Below, piece by piece: positions 1 through 10,302 of a DNA stretch of 64,000 nucleotides (position 1 is the stretch's first letter; each line of letters begins with the position of its first letter). Made by a program: the position numbers and the translations under genes. Below the pieces are notes generated by a model that was given only the letters and a program-made list of their open reading frames with translations, did not search any database and was not told the DNA's origin. This stretch comes from Erwinia_E haradaeae_G (lineage in GTDB: Bacteria > Pseudomonadota > Gammaproteobacteria > Enterobacterales > Enterobacteriaceae). The stretch lies in NCBI RefSeq assembly GCF_900698955.1, contig NZ_LR217720.1, positions 682,001-746,000 of the forward strand. The letters are read 5' to 3'.

Positions 1-155
1 AATTAAAAGAAAACTTAGAATCCTTTCTTTTTACTTTAAAAAAAACCAAACCACCTCAAGCAAAAGGTGTCTTTATTAAAAAAGTAAGTATTTCAAGTAC
101 CATGGGAGCCTGTATCGCAGTGGATTTAGCCAGTCTAAGCGCGTGCATGACTTAA
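1..155 (+). CDS. rplA: 50S ribosomal protein L1, C-terminal end (partial)
   Basis: The window opens inside this gene. Reading from base 3 gives about 50 residues ending in a TAA at 153-155. They contain KGVFIKKVSISSTMGACIAVD, which matches the C-terminal strand of ribosomal protein L1, whose E. coli counterpart reads KKVSISTTMGAGVAVD. L1 binds 23S rRNA at the L1 stalk and represses its own operon by binding the rplK leader. Position supports the call: it lies directly before rplJ-rplL-rpoB-rpoC, as in other Enterobacterales, so rplK and nusG are expected just outside the left edge. Only the tail is visible, so intactness cannot be judged. Confidence 0.93.
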   Translation, partial: LKENLESFLFTLKKTKPPQAKGVFIKKVSISSTMGACIAVDLASLSACMT

Positions 156-649
156 TCTTAAGCTTCAAAAAAACCAATGTTTTTGCACTATAACCTATAT
201 TTTAATATTTGAGTGTGTTATCAGTCGTATTTTCATACCATTCACTTATGTTGATTAATATACATAAAATAATTTAAAATTATAGAGTAAGGCAGATTCC
301 GTTCATCTGTCTCAATGTCATTCACCTACATACAGTGATTGATTTTATAATTCTACTGATAACCCTGTACTCGTAGGAGTGTCGTATAAGTCATAGAGAT
401 CTGGTATCTTAAGTAACAATCATCTTAATTTATAGGACTTATAATATAATAAGAGATGCAAACACCAGATATATACTTGCTTGTATTTAACATTTATCGT
501 TTGTATCAACAGTGAAAAAACATCAAAACCTTTTCATCTAAAACATGCTTGATTCTTCGCAAAAAGCATCGATGCCTATCTTTTTAGAACAGATAAGGTA
601 AGATATGAGTTTTGGGGTAATCCCGGTCCTAACCCAGGAGAACGAGCTA
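156..649 (+). promoter_or_regulatory. rplA-rplJ spacer with probable L10 leader
   Basis: This 494-base spacer separates rplA from rplJ. In E. coli the same place holds the rplJ promoter and a leader RNA bound by the L10-(L12)4 complex, which shuts down translation of rplJL. The last ~45 bases contain TTTGGGGTAATCCC followed by a complementary AACCC and the Shine-Dalgarno AGGAG. This resembles the conserved GGGTAATCC block of the L10 leader as I remember it. A small stem ATGCTT/AAGCAT lies at 545-569. The leader call is inference; no promoter can be placed reliably in such AT-rich sequence. Confidence 0.45.
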
Positions 650-1153
650 ATGACTTTGAATCTTCAAGATAAAAAAGCGATTGTTGCGGAAGCCAGTAAA
701 ATAGCGAAGGGCGCGCTATCGGCGGTGGTCGCAAATTTTAGTGGTATTACTGTAGATAAAATTACGGAATTACGAAAAAACAGCCGCGAAATGGGCGTAC
801 ATATACGCATTATTCGTAATACCTTGTTACGTCGTGCTATGCAAGGCACTCCCTTTGAATGCCTTCAGCATACATTAACTGGTCCAACCTTAATTGCATA
901 TTCTATGCAACACCCAGGTACTGCTGCTCGTCTTTTTAAAGAATTTTCGAAAACACACGTTAACTTTCATATTAAAGGTGCAGCTTTTGGAGGTGAACTA
1001 ATAAGTGCGGATCAAATTGACCGCCTAGCAACCTTACCAACGTATAATGAAGCAATTCAACGCCTTATGGCAACCATGAAAGAAGCATCTGCTGGAAAAC
1101 TGGCTCGCACTTTAGCTGCTTTGCGTAATCACAGAGAAGCTACTTCTGCTTAA
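650..1153 (+). CDS. rplJ: 50S ribosomal protein L10
   Basis: This protein of 167 residues (E. coli 165) anchors the L7/L12 dimers to the ribosome, forming the stalk that recruits translation GTPases. Conserved blocks include LNLQDKKAIVAEASKIAKGA at the N-terminus, RVRNTLLRR-like IIRNTLLRRAMQGTPFECL, GPTLIAYSM and the C-terminal helix that binds L12 (YNEAIQRLMATMKEASAGKL). The open frame extends upstream to an ATG at 605, but homology begins at MTLNLQDK and the Shine-Dalgarno AGGAG (636-640) precedes the ATG at 650, so I use 650. Seventy-one bases separate it from rplL, with which it should be co-transcribed and autoregulated through the leader. Confidence 0.97.
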   Translation: MTLNLQDKKAIVAEASKIAKGALSAVVANFSGITVDKITELRKNSREMGVHIRIIRNTLLRRAMQGTPFECLQHTLTGPTLIAYSMQHPGTAARLFKEFSKTHVNFHIKGAAFGGELISADQIDRLATLPTYNEAIQRLMATMKEASAGKLARTLAALRNHREATSA

Positions 1154-1224
1154 ATAGGCACATGTTGCGATGTCGCTCATTTGCTGAAATATATCAATTA
1201 CTTTCTGCATTTAGGAATATTGAG

Positions 1225-1593
1225 ATGTCAATCACTAAAGACCAAATTATTGAAGGCATTGCAGCTCTGTCTGTAATGGAAATTGTTGACTTAATCTCTA
1301 CCATGGAAGAGAAGTTTGGAGTATCCGCTTCTGCATATCCTGTGGTAGGTCCTACGAATGATCCTGAAGAGATAGAGGAAAAAACTGAGTTTGACGTCAT
1401 ACTTAAATCGATTGGTGTTAATAAAATTGCTGTAATTAAAGCAGTAAGAAGTGCAACTGGATTAGGACTGAAAGAAGCTAAAGATCTAGTTGAATCTGCA
1501 CCTGCTTCTTTAAAAGAAGGTATTACAAAAGATGAAGCTGAAAGCTTACAGAAAACACTAGAATCAACAGGCGCAGTGATAGAAGTTAGATAA
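1225..1593 (+). CDS. rplL: 50S ribosomal protein L7/L12
   Basis: This protein of 122 residues (E. coli 121) is the multicopy stalk protein that stimulates GTP hydrolysis by EF-Tu and EF-G. It has the N-terminal dimerisation segment MSITKDQIIEGIAALSVMEI, a hinge, and a C-terminal domain with the G-factor binding helix (GLGLKEAKDLVESAP, KEGITKDEAE). The hinge is less alanine-rich than in E. coli and reads SASAYPVVGPTNDPEE. The frame stays open 63 bases upstream, but AGGA (1213-1216) and homology both select the ATG at 1225. It is cotranscribed with rplJ upstream and, through a long spacer, with rpoB downstream. Confidence 0.97.
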   Translation: MSITKDQIIEGIAALSVMEIVDLISTMEEKFGVSASAYPVVGPTNDPEEIEEKTEFDVILKSIGVNKIAVIKAVRSATGLGLKEAKDLVESAPASLKEGITKDEAESLQKTLESTGAVIEVR

Positions 1594-1898
1594 AATAACT
1601 TTGTGGGTTGAAACAAGATCATAATATAACACACACTTATCATTGATCATGTGTGACCCACCAATATATTTTATCTATGCACAATCAATGATGCTTTATA
1701 GCTACTAGTCGTTGGCTATCTTCCTGTCTGTCCCTTGTTGCAAGCTTAACTTCAATTGCAAAAAATAAATAATTGAAGCCTCAACAAAAGAAGATATGAA
1801 CAACAAGTGATCCACTACTTCGATAATTCAAACAGCATTAAAGAACTATTCCCATGGATGGAGAACAAGGTTCTATTTTTAGAAAGCTGAGGAACCCT
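1594..1898 (+). promoter_or_regulatory. rplL-rpoB intercistronic region with stem-loop
   Basis: This 305-base spacer corresponds to the place where E. coli has a partial terminator and an RNase III processing hairpin. Arms GTGGGT (1603-1608) and ACCCAC (1656-1661) can pair, with an inner GATCA/TGATC pairing (1617-1621 with 1644-1648). There is no T-tract after it, so a processing site is as likely as an attenuator. The last ~15 bases before rpoB, ending in CTGAGGAACCCT, look the same as the E. coli translation start region as I remember it, with GAGGA (1889-1893) as ribosome binding site. Confidence 0.4.
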
Positions 1899-4800
1899 AT
1901 GGTTTACTCCTATACCGAGAAAAAACGCATTCGTAAAGATTTTGGTAAGCGTCCACAAGTTCTGGACATTCCTTATCTCCTTTCCATCCAGATTGACTCT
2001 TTCCAGAAATTCATTAAGCAAGATCCGAAAGGTCAATATGGTTTGGAAGCAGCATTCCGTTCTGTATTCCCTATCAGAAGCTATAGCGCTCATTCTGAGC
2101 TACAATATGTCAGCTACTGTTTAGGTGAGCCTATCTTTGATGTGAACGAGTGCCAAATTCGAGGTATCACGTTCTTTGCCCCGCTACGCGTAAAACTACG
2201 GTTGGTTATCTATGAACGGGAAGCCCCAGAAGGTACCGTGAAAGACATCAAAGAGCAAGAAGTATACATGGGTGAAATCCCACTCATGACTGATAATGGT
2301 ACTTTTATCATCAATGGTACAGAAAGAGTGATTGTTTCGCAGCTTCATCGTAGCCCTGGTGTATTCTTCGATAGTGATAAAGGTAAAACACACTCCTCTG
2401 GTAAAGTGCTTTATAATGCACGTATTATTCCCTATCGTGGTTCATGGTTAGACTTTGAATTTGATCCAAGAGACAATCTATTTGTCCGAATTGATCGACG
2501 TCGCAAACTCCCTGCTACCATTATCCTCAGGGCGCTCGATTATAATACTGAGCAAATTCTTGACCTTTTTTTTGAAAAAGTAGTATATCATATATATGAT
2601 AATCAACTACAAATGGAGCTCATTCCAGAACGTTTACGCGGCGAAACAGCATCTTTTGATATTGAATCAAATGGCATAATATACGTGGAAAAAGGACGCC
2701 GTATTACTGCACGTCATATTCGTCATTTAGAAAAAGATCGTGTGACTTATATTCCCGTGCCACCTGAGTACATCATTGGCAAAATCGTTTCTCAAGATTA
2801 TATTGATACTAATACTGGTGAGATCCTCATTATAGCCAATACGCCTTTATCATTAGATTTATTAGTAAAATTACGAAAAGCAGAACATAAAAAACTTGAA
2901 ACAATTTTTACAAATGATTTAGATCATGGCCCATACATATCTGAAGTAATGCGTATTGATCCTACGTATGATCGTATGAGTGCTCTATTAGAAATATATC
3001 GTATGATGCGCCCTGGCGAACCTCCTACACATGAAGCAGCTCATAATTTATTTGAGAACCTCTTTTTTTCTGAAGAACGCTATGATCTATCAACGGTAGG
3101 TCGTATGAAATTCAACCGCTCTTTAAAACGTGAGGAACTCGTAGGTTCTAGTATTTTGAATAAAGAAGATATTATTCAAGTAATACAAAAACTCATCGGA
3201 ATTCGTAATGGTATCGGTGAAATTGATGACATTGACCATCTTGGTAATCGTCGCATTCGTTCTGTAGGAGAAATGGCTGAAAATCAATTTCGTGTTGGTC
3301 TTGTACGTGTAGAGCGAGCAGTAAGAGAACGTCTCTCATTGGGAGATCTAGATACTTTAATGCCTCAAGATATGATCAATGCTAAACCAATTTCCGCGTC
3401 TATTAAAGAATTTTTCGGATCTAGTCAGCTCTCTCAATTCATGGACCAGAATAACCCGCTATCTGAAATTACACATAAACGTCGTATTTCCGCTCTTGGA
3501 CCTGGTGGGCTAACACGTGAGCGTGCAGGTTTTGAAGTAAGAGACGTTCACCCCACCCACTATGGTCGTGTATGTCCCATTGAAACGCCAGAAGGTCCAA
3601 ACATTGGCCTCATCAACTCCTTATCAGTATATGCCCAAACTAATGAATATGGTTTCCTTGAAACCCCGTATCGTCGAGTATGCGATGGCATCGTAACCAA
3701 TGAAATTCATTATCTCTCGGCCATTGAAGAAGGTAATTATGTCATCGCACAAGCCAATACAAACCTAAACGACTCAGGCCATATTATTGATGCTCTTGTC
3801 ACTTGCCGTAGTCATGGGGAATCTAGTTTATTTAGCTGCGATCAAATTAACTATATGGACGTTTCTACGCAACAAATAGTTTCAGTTGGTGCTTCATTAA
3901 TCCCATTTTTAGAACACGATGACGCTAATCGTGCATTAATGGGTGCTAATATGCAACGCCAGGCAGTACCAACTTTAAGATCTGAAAAACCACTGGTAGG
4001 CACTGGCATGGAGCGTGCCGTTGCTGTTGACTCTGGCGTTACTGCTGTAGCAAAACGCGGTGGTAAGATTCAATACGTAGACGCCTCACGCATTGTGGTT
4101 AAAGTACATGAAGATGAAATCTATGCGAACGAAGCTGGTATCGACATTTATAACTTAACAAAATATACTCGCTCCAATCAAAATACTTGCATTAACCAGA
4201 TGCCATGCGTGAGTCTCGGTGAAATCATTCAACGTGGTGATGTACTTGCTGACGGCCCAGCTACTGATTTAGGTGAATTGGCACTGGGTCAAAATATGCG
4301 TGTTGCGTTCATGCCATGGAACGGATATAATTTTGAAGATTCCATTTTAATATCCGAACGCGTAGTACAAGAAGATCGATTTACTAGCATCCATATTCAA
4401 GAACTAGCCTGTGTATCACGTGACACCAAGCTAGGCCCAGAAGAAATAACTGCTGATATTCCAAATGTAGGTGAAGCTGCACTGTCTAAACTAGATACAT
4501 CTGGCATCGTATATATTGGGGCTGAAGTGAGTGGTGGAGACATTCTTGTTGGAAAAGTAACACCAAAAGGCGAAACTCAATTAACGCCTGAAGAAAAATT
4601 ACTACGCGCTATTTTTGGCGAAAAAGCATCCGATGTTAAGGACTCTTCACTGCGCGTACCGAACGGTATGTCTGGCACTGTTATAGATGTGCAAATTTTC
4701 ATTCGCGATGGTGTAGAAAAAGATCGACGCGCTTTGGATATTGAAGAAATACAACTAAAAAATGCACAAAAAGATCTCTCTGAGAAAATAAAAATACTAG

Positions 4801-5927
4801 AAAACAGTCTTTTTTACAGAATACAAAGGCTTCTTCTATCTAATGGCATTTCAGAGGATATTCTTAATGACCTTCCAAAGTCTAAATGGTTAGAACTTAG
4901 CATTACAAACGTAGATCAAAATAAGCAGTTTCTAAAGCTCACTAAACAATATCATGAACTAAAAAATGACTTTGAACAAAAATTAAATGATAAAAGACGA
5001 AAAATTACGCAAGGAGATGATCTAGCACCAGGCATACTAAAAATCGTTAAAGTATATTTAGCTGTTAAACGTCAAATTCAACCTGGTGATAAAATGGCCG
5101 GGCGTCACGGTAATAAGGGTGTGATTTCTAAAATTAACCCAATTGAAGATATGCCTTATGATGAAAATGGTATTCCAGTGGATATTGTACTGAACCCACT
5201 CGGCGTGCCATCACGTATGAATATTGGTCAAATTCTCGAAACACACCTTGGGATGGCTGCAAAAGGGATTGGAAATCATATTAATCTACTACTAAAACAA
5301 AAAGTAGAGATCTCTCGATTACGTGAATTTATGCAGGAAGCATATAACCTTGGCACCAATATACGACAAAAGGTGAACTTAAATACCTTTACAGATAAAG
5401 AAATATTATGCTTAGCAGAAAATCTACGAAATGGGATGCCGATTTCCACTCCAGTATTTGATGGTGCACAAGAAGGCGAAATTAAAGATCTCTTAAAACT
5501 AGGCGGCCTACCTTCTTCTGGTCAGATTACTCTGTTTGATGGTCGTAGTGGTGAAAAATTTGAACGTAAAGTTACTGTAGGATATATGTATATGTTAAAA
5601 CTTAACCACTTAGTTGATGACAAAATGCATGCACGTTCAACAGGGTCTTATAGTTTGGTAACGCAACAACCTTTGGGCGGTAAAGCACAATTTGGTGGTC
5701 AACGTTTTGGTGAAATGGAAGTGTGGGCACTAGAGGCATATGGCGCCGCATACACTCTTCAAGAAATGCTTACTGTAAAATCTGACGACGTTAATGGTCG
5801 TACAAAAATGTATAAAAATATTGTTGATGGCAACCATCAGATGGAACCAGGTATGCCAGAATCTTTTAACGTCCTCTTGCAAGAAATTAGATCTCTAGGT
5901 ATTAACATTGATCTCGAAGACGAGTAA
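1899..5927 (+). CDS. rpoB: RNA polymerase beta subunit
   Basis: This protein of 1342 residues has exactly the E. coli length and is collinear along its whole length. It forms one pincer and much of the catalytic centre of RNA polymerase. Visible landmarks are the rifampicin pocket (FFGSSQLSQFMDQNNPLSEI, wild type), the active-centre segments GRVCPIETPEGPNIGL and MPWNGYNFEDSI, the switch/anchor segment GDKMAGRHGNKGVISKI, and the C-terminal clamp contact SYSLVTQQPLGGKAQFGGQR. The most divergent part is around residues 950-1040 (RRALDIEEIQLKNAQ onward), the lineage-specific insert known to tolerate change. The frame is open from 1854, but GAGGA and homology place the start at MVYSYTEKK. rpoC follows after 85 bases. 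Confidence 0.98.
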   Translation: MVYSYTEKKRIRKDFGKRPQVLDIPYLLSIQIDSFQKFIKQDPKGQYGLEAAFRSVFPIRSYSAHSELQYVSYCLGEPIFDVNECQIRGITFFAPLRVKLRLVIYEREAPEGTVKDIKEQEVYMGEIPLMTDNGTFIINGTERVIVSQLHRSPGVFFDSDKGKTHSSGKVLYNARIIPYRGSWLDFEFDPRDNLFVRIDRRRKLPATIILRALDYNTEQILDLFFEKVVYHIYDNQLQMELIPERLRGETASFDIESNGIIYVEKGRRITARHIRHLEKDRVTYIPVPPEYIIGKIVSQDYIDTNTGEILIIANTPLSLDLLVKLRKAEHKKLETIFTNDLDHGPYISEVMRIDPTYDRMSALLEIYRMMRPGEPPTHEAAHNLFENLFFSEERYDLSTVGRMKFNRSLKREELVGSSILNKEDIIQVIQKLIGIRNGIGEIDDIDHLGNRRIRSVGEMAENQFRVGLVRVERAVRERLSLGDLDTLMPQDMINAKPISASIKEFFGSSQLSQFMDQNNPLSEITHKRRISALGPGGLTRERAGFEVRDVHPTHYGRVCPIETPEGPNIGLINSLSVYAQTNEYGFLETPYRRVCDGIVTNEIHYLSAIEEGNYVIAQANTNLNDSGHIIDALVTCRSHGESSLFSCDQINYMDVSTQQIVSVGASLIPFLEHDDANRALMGANMQRQAVPTLRSEKPLVGTGMERAVAVDSGVTAVAKRGGKIQYVDASRIVVKVHEDEIYANEAGIDIYNLTKYTRSNQNTCINQMPCVSLGEIIQRGDVLADGPATDLGELALGQNMRVAFMPWNGYNFEDSILISERVVQEDRFTSIHIQELACVSRDTKLGPEEITADIPNVGEAALSKLDTSGIVYIGAEVSGGDILVGKVTPKGETQLTPEEKLLRAIFGEKASDVKDSSLRVPNGMSGTVIDVQIFIRDGVEKDRRALDIEEIQLKNAQKDLSEKIKILENSLFYRIQRLLLSNGISEDILNDLPKSKWLELSITNVDQNKQFLKLTKQYHELKNDFEQKLNDKRRKITQGDDLAPGILKIVKVYLAVKRQIQPGDKMAGRHGNKGVISKINPIEDMPYDENGIPVDIVLNPLGVPSRMNIGQILETHLGMAAKGIGNHINLLLKQKVEISRLREFMQEAYNLGTNIRQKVNLNTFTDKEILCLAENLRNGMPISTPVFDGAQEGEIKDLLKLGGLPSSGQITLFDGRSGEKFERKVTVGYMYMLKLNHLVDDKMHARSTGSYSLVTQQPLGGKAQFGGQRFGEMEVWALEAYGAAYTLQEMLTVKSDDVNGRTKMYKNIVDGNHQMEPGMPESFNVLLQEIRSLGINIDLEDE

Positions 5928-6012
5928 TTAACTGGAATCTGCTGTACCAGTTACGGTGTACTCAGGAAACTTTAGGCATATCTGAGTAGTTCTACCTGAT
6001 GGGAGCTCATAC

Positions 6013-9000
6013 GTGAAAGACTTAATAAAATTACTAAAAACACAAACTCAAACTGAAGAATTTAACGCAATCAAAATTGCCTTAGCATCACCAGATACCG
6101 TACGTTTGTGGTCTTTCGGTGAAGTAAAAAAACCAGAAACGATAAACTATCGCACATTTAAACCTGAACGAGATGGTCTTTTTTGTGCGCGAATTTTTGG
6201 TCCTGTAAAAGACTATGAGTGTCTATGTGGTAAATATAAGCGTCTAAAACACCGTGGTGTAATATGCGAGAAGTGTGGTGTGGAAGTCACACAGACTAAA
6301 GTTCGCCGTGAAAGAATGGGGCACATCGAACTAGCTTCACCTACTGCGCATATCTGGTTCCTGAAGTCACTTCCCTCGCGTATTGGTTTGCTATTAGATA
6401 TGCCTTTACGTGATATCGAACGGGTGTTGTACTTTGAATCATATGTTGTAACTGAAAGTGGTATGACAAATCTAGAAAAAAACCAATTACTCACTGAAGA
6501 ACAATACCTAGATGCCCTAGAAGAGTTTGGTGATGAATTCGAAGCTACAATAGGAGCGGCAGCGATCCAAATTTTATTAAAAAATATACACTTAAATAAA
6601 GAATGTGAACAGCTACGCATTGAGCTACACGAAACTAACTCTGAAACTAAGCGAAAAAAACTAACTAAGCGAATTAAACTTCTTGAGGCTTTTATCCAAT
6701 CTGGTAATAAACCAGAATGGATGATCCTGAATGTCTTACCAGTGTTACCACCTGACTTACGCCCTCTCGTACCATTAGATGGTGGACGTTTCGCAACATC
6801 CGATCTAAATGATCTATATCGCCGAGTTATTAACCGTAATAATCGTCTAAAACGTCTATTAGATCTAGCAGCCCCAGATATTATCGTACGTAATGAAAAA
6901 CGTATGTTACAAGAAGCCGTTGATGCATTGTTAGATAATGGACGGCGTGGTCGTGCGATTACCGGCTCTAATAAACGTCCTCTCAAGTCTTTAGCAGATA
7001 TGATAAAAGGTAAGCAAGGTCGTTTTCGTCAAAACCTGCTTGGTAAACGCGTGGACTATTCTGGTCGTTCAGTCATCACTGTAGGGCCATGTTTACATCT
7101 ACATCAATGCGGCTTGCCGAAAAAAATGGCCTTAGAGTTATTCAAACCATTTATCTATGGAAAATTAGAACTGCGTGGTCTAGCTACCACTATAAAAGCA
7201 GCTAAAAAAATGGTGGAGCGCGAAGAATCAGTGGTCTGGGATATCTTAGATGAAGTGATCCGTGAACATCCAGTGTTATTAAATCGCGCACCAACTTTGC
7301 ATCGTTTAGGTATCCAAGCATTTGAACCAGTACTGATTGAAGGTAAAGCAATACAGTTACATCCGTTAGTTTGTGCAGCATACAATGCTGACTTTGATGG
7401 CGATCAAATGGCAGTGCATGTACCTCTTACTATGGAGGCGCAGCTAGAAGCACGTGTGCTAATGATGTCCACTAACAACATCCTATCGCCTGCAAACGGT
7501 GAGCCCATTATTGTACCGTCACAAGACGTTGTGCTAGGTTTATATTACATGACTAGAGACTGTATCAACACTAAGGGTGAGGGCATGGTATTGGGAGGAC
7601 CAAAAGAAGCTGAGCGTGTATACCGCGCAGGCCTCGCCGCACTACATGCTCGCGTCAAAGTGCGCATTACTGAATATGAAAAAAACGAAAAACATACACT
7701 TATACCGAAAACAAGTATAGTAGATACTACTATTGGTCGAGCGATCTTGTGGATGATTGTCCCTCATGGTTTACCTTTCTCTATTGTTAATCAAACGCTA
7801 GGTAAAAAAGCTATCTCTAAAATGCTCAACACCTGCTATCGTATTCTAGGATTAAAACCAACAGTTATTTTTGCAGATCAAACTATGTATACTGGATTTA
7901 CCTATGCAGCACGCTCTGGAACATCTGTAGGTATTGATGACATGGTTATCCCTAAGAAAAAAGTAGATATTATCCATGAGGCAGAAACTGAAGTTGCTGA
8001 AATACAAAAACAATTTCAATCTGGCTTAGTAACTGCGGGAGAGCGCTATAATAAAGTTATTGATATCTGGGCCGCAGCTAATGAACGCGTTGCTCAAGCC
8101 ATGATGGAAAACTTTTCTACTGAACTGGTTATGAATCGTCATGGTGTAGCAGAACATCAAACTTCTTTCAATAATATCTTTATGATGGCTGACTCTGGCG
8201 CACGAGGTTCTGCAGCACAAATTCGTCAATTAGCTGGAATGAGAGGGTTGATGGCGAAGCCAGATGGCTCAATTATTGAAACACCCATTACTGCTAATTT
8301 TCGTGAAGGCCTGAACGTACTACAATATTTTATTTCTACACATGGAGCGCGCAAGGGTTTAGCAGATACAGCGCTGAAAACCGCTAACTCCGGATATCTT
8401 ACTCGTCGCCTAGTAGACGTTGCGCAAGATCTGATTATAACTGAAGATGATTGTGGTACACACGAAGGAATCCTGATGACCCCCGTCATTGAAGGAGGGG
8501 ATGTAAAAGAACCACTACGAGAACGTGTACTAGGCCGCGTAACTGCAGAAGATGTTCTACAACCAGGAACTCTTACGATCCTGTTACCACGTAATACTCT
8601 GTTGCATGAGCAACAGTGCGACATATTAGAAGAGTATTCAGTAGATAGTCTTAAAGTTCGTTCAGTAGTCAGTTGTGAAACTGATTTTGGAGTATGTGCG
8701 CATTGCTATGGAAGAGATCTAGCACGCGGGCATATCATTAATAAAGGTGAAGCTATTGGTGTCATCGCAGCTCAGTCTATAGGGGAGCCTGGTACACAGC
8801 TCACAATGCGCACCTTCCATATCGGAGGGGCAGCATCACGTGCAGCAGCGGAGTCAAGTATTCAGGTACAAAATAAAGGAACCTTAAAATTAATTAATGC
8901 CAAATCAGTAACAAACTCAGAGGGAAAGCTCGTTATTACTTCACGGAACACCGAGTTAAAATTAATTGACGAATTTGGACGAACCAAAGAAAGTTATAAA

Positions 9001-10242
9001 ATTCCTTATGGAACAACCATGGCGAAAAATGCTCACGAACAGGTTTTTGCAGGAGAAACAGTAGCCAATTGGGATCCGCATATTATGCCGGTGATTACTG
9101 AAGTCAGCGGTTTTATCCGATTTACAGATATATTGGATGGTCTTACTATTACTCGTCAAACTGACGAGTTAACTGGTCTATCTTCTCTTGTAGTACTTGA
9201 TAGCGCTGAACGTACTACAGGCGGTAAAGATTTACGTCCGGCACTAAAAGTGATTGATGGCAGAAAGCAAGATGTCATGATCCCAGGTTCTGATATACCT
9301 GCTCAATACTTTCTCCCTGGGAAAGCAATTGTTCAGTTAGAAGACGGAATGAAAATTAGTGCAGGAGATATTTTAGCGCGTGTACCGCAAGAATCGGTTG
9401 GCACTAAAGATATTACTGGTGGGCTACCGCGTGTCGCGGACCTCTTTGAAGCACGCCGTCCAAAAGAACCAGCAATCTTAGCAGAAATTAGTGGTATTAT
9501 TTCATTTGGTAAGGAAACAAAAGGTAAGAGACGCCTGGTTATTACACCAATCAATGGAAATGACCCATACGAAGAAATGATTCCAAAATGGAGACAGTTA
9601 AATGTCTTTGAGGGTGAGCATGTAGAATGTGGAGATGTAGTTTCAGATGGACCAGAGTCACCACATGATATTTTACGTTTAAGGGGCGTACATGAAGTAA
9701 CGCGTTATATTACTAATGAAGTACAGGAAGTATACCGTTTACAAGGCGTGAAAATTAATGATAAGCATATTGAAGTCATCATTCGTCAAATGTTGCGCAA
9801 GGTCACCATCCACCATCCAGGAAATTCTGACTTTTTAAATGGTGAGCAACTAGAGTTCTCTCGTGTTAGAATTGCAAATCGTACATTAGAAGCTAGTGGT
9901 AAAACAGCCGCTACTTTCGTACGTAATCTACTTGGTATTACTAAAGCCTCTTTAGCCACTGAGTCATTTGTATCTGCAGCCTCTTTTCAAGAGACTACCA
10001 GAGTGCTTACTGAGGCAGCTGTTGCAGGTAAACATGATGAACTACGTGGTTTAAAAGAAAATGTTATTGTGGGCAGACTAATTCCGGCTGGTACTGGATA
10101 TTCATATCACAAAGATCGTATACGAAAAAACAAAATAAACAACACACCTCACATACAGCATATTACTGCTGACTCAGCTGCTGCTAGTTTAACTGAATTG
10201 CTTAATGCTGGTACTGCTGATAAATGTAGTCAAGACTCATAA
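6013..10242 (+). CDS. rpoC: RNA polymerase beta' subunit
   Basis: This protein of 1409 residues (E. coli 1407) holds the catalytic magnesium of RNA polymerase. It starts with GTG, as in E. coli, after GGAG at 6002-6005. The N-terminal zinc site has Cys70, Cys72, Cys85 and Cys88 (CLCGKYKRLKHRGVICEKCG). The active-site NADFDGD lies at residues 458-464 with Asp460, Asp462 and Asp464. The second zinc site appears as SCETDFGVCAHCYGRDL, and the trigger-loop region contains GEPGTQLTMRTFHIGGAA. The extreme C-terminus (TADKCSQDS) differs from E. coli but is variable in the family. It ends the operon; no clear terminator follows before dapB. Confidence 0.98.
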   Translation: MKDLIKLLKTQTQTEEFNAIKIALASPDTVRLWSFGEVKKPETINYRTFKPERDGLFCARIFGPVKDYECLCGKYKRLKHRGVICEKCGVEVTQTKVRRERMGHIELASPTAHIWFLKSLPSRIGLLLDMPLRDIERVLYFESYVVTESGMTNLEKNQLLTEEQYLDALEEFGDEFEATIGAAAIQILLKNIHLNKECEQLRIELHETNSETKRKKLTKRIKLLEAFIQSGNKPEWMILNVLPVLPPDLRPLVPLDGGRFATSDLNDLYRRVINRNNRLKRLLDLAAPDIIVRNEKRMLQEAVDALLDNGRRGRAITGSNKRPLKSLADMIKGKQGRFRQNLLGKRVDYSGRSVITVGPCLHLHQCGLPKKMALELFKPFIYGKLELRGLATTIKAAKKMVEREESVVWDILDEVIREHPVLLNRAPTLHRLGIQAFEPVLIEGKAIQLHPLVCAAYNADFDGDQMAVHVPLTMEAQLEARVLMMSTNNILSPANGEPIIVPSQDVVLGLYYMTRDCINTKGEGMVLGGPKEAERVYRAGLAALHARVKVRITEYEKNEKHTLIPKTSIVDTTIGRAILWMIVPHGLPFSIVNQTLGKKAISKMLNTCYRILGLKPTVIFADQTMYTGFTYAARSGTSVGIDDMVIPKKKVDIIHEAETEVAEIQKQFQSGLVTAGERYNKVIDIWAAANERVAQAMMENFSTELVMNRHGVAEHQTSFNNIFMMADSGARGSAAQIRQLAGMRGLMAKPDGSIIETPITANFREGLNVLQYFISTHGARKGLADTALKTANSGYLTRRLVDVAQDLIITEDDCGTHEGILMTPVIEGGDVKEPLRERVLGRVTAEDVLQPGTLTILLPRNTLLHEQQCDILEEYSVDSLKVRSVVSCETDFGVCAHCYGRDLARGHIINKGEAIGVIAAQSIGEPGTQLTMRTFHIGGAASRAAAESSIQVQNKGTLKLINAKSVTNSEGKLVITSRNTELKLIDEFGRTKESYKIPYGTTMAKNAHEQVFAGETVANWDPHIMPVITEVSGFIRFTDILDGLTITRQTDELTGLSSLVVLDSAERTTGGKDLRPALKVIDGRKQDVMIPGSDIPAQYFLPGKAIVQLEDGMKISAGDILARVPQESVGTKDITGGLPRVADLFEARRPKEPAILAEISGIISFGKETKGKRRLVITPINGNDPYEEMIPKWRQLNVFEGEHVECGDVVSDGPESPHDILRLRGVHEVTRYITNEVQEVYRLQGVKINDKHIEVIIRQMLRKVTIHHPGNSDFLNGEQLEFSRVRIANRTLEASGKTAATFVRNLLGITKASLATESFVSAASFQETTRVLTEAAVAGKHDELRGLKENVIVGRLIPAGTGYSYHKDRIRKNKINNTPHIQHITADSAAASLTELLNAGTADKCSQDS

Positions 10243-10289
10243 TAAGAGGACAATTGTAAACACAAACCACTCATAAGATATGCATACTT

Positions 10290-10297
10290 TAAGGAGG
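10290..10297 (+). promoter_or_regulatory. Full-strength Shine-Dalgarno of dapB (TAAGGAGG)
   Basis: The octamer TAAGGAGG is a perfect complement of the 3' end of 16S rRNA. It lies five bases before a TTG codon at 10303 and so decides that non-ATG start. A full-length ribosome binding site stands out in this AT-rich genome, and may compensate for the weak initiation codon. Confidence 0.85.
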
Positions 10298-10302
10298 AGC
10301 AT

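Noticed and set aside
605..649. N-terminal extension of RplJ from an upstream ATG
   Set aside because: No homologue has it, the Shine-Dalgarno lies inside it, and it overlaps the probable L10 leader sequence.
6213..6986. 257-codon frame antisense to rpoC
   Set aside because: It mirrors highly conserved rpoC codons, has Arg/Ser-rich shadow composition and matches no protein I know.
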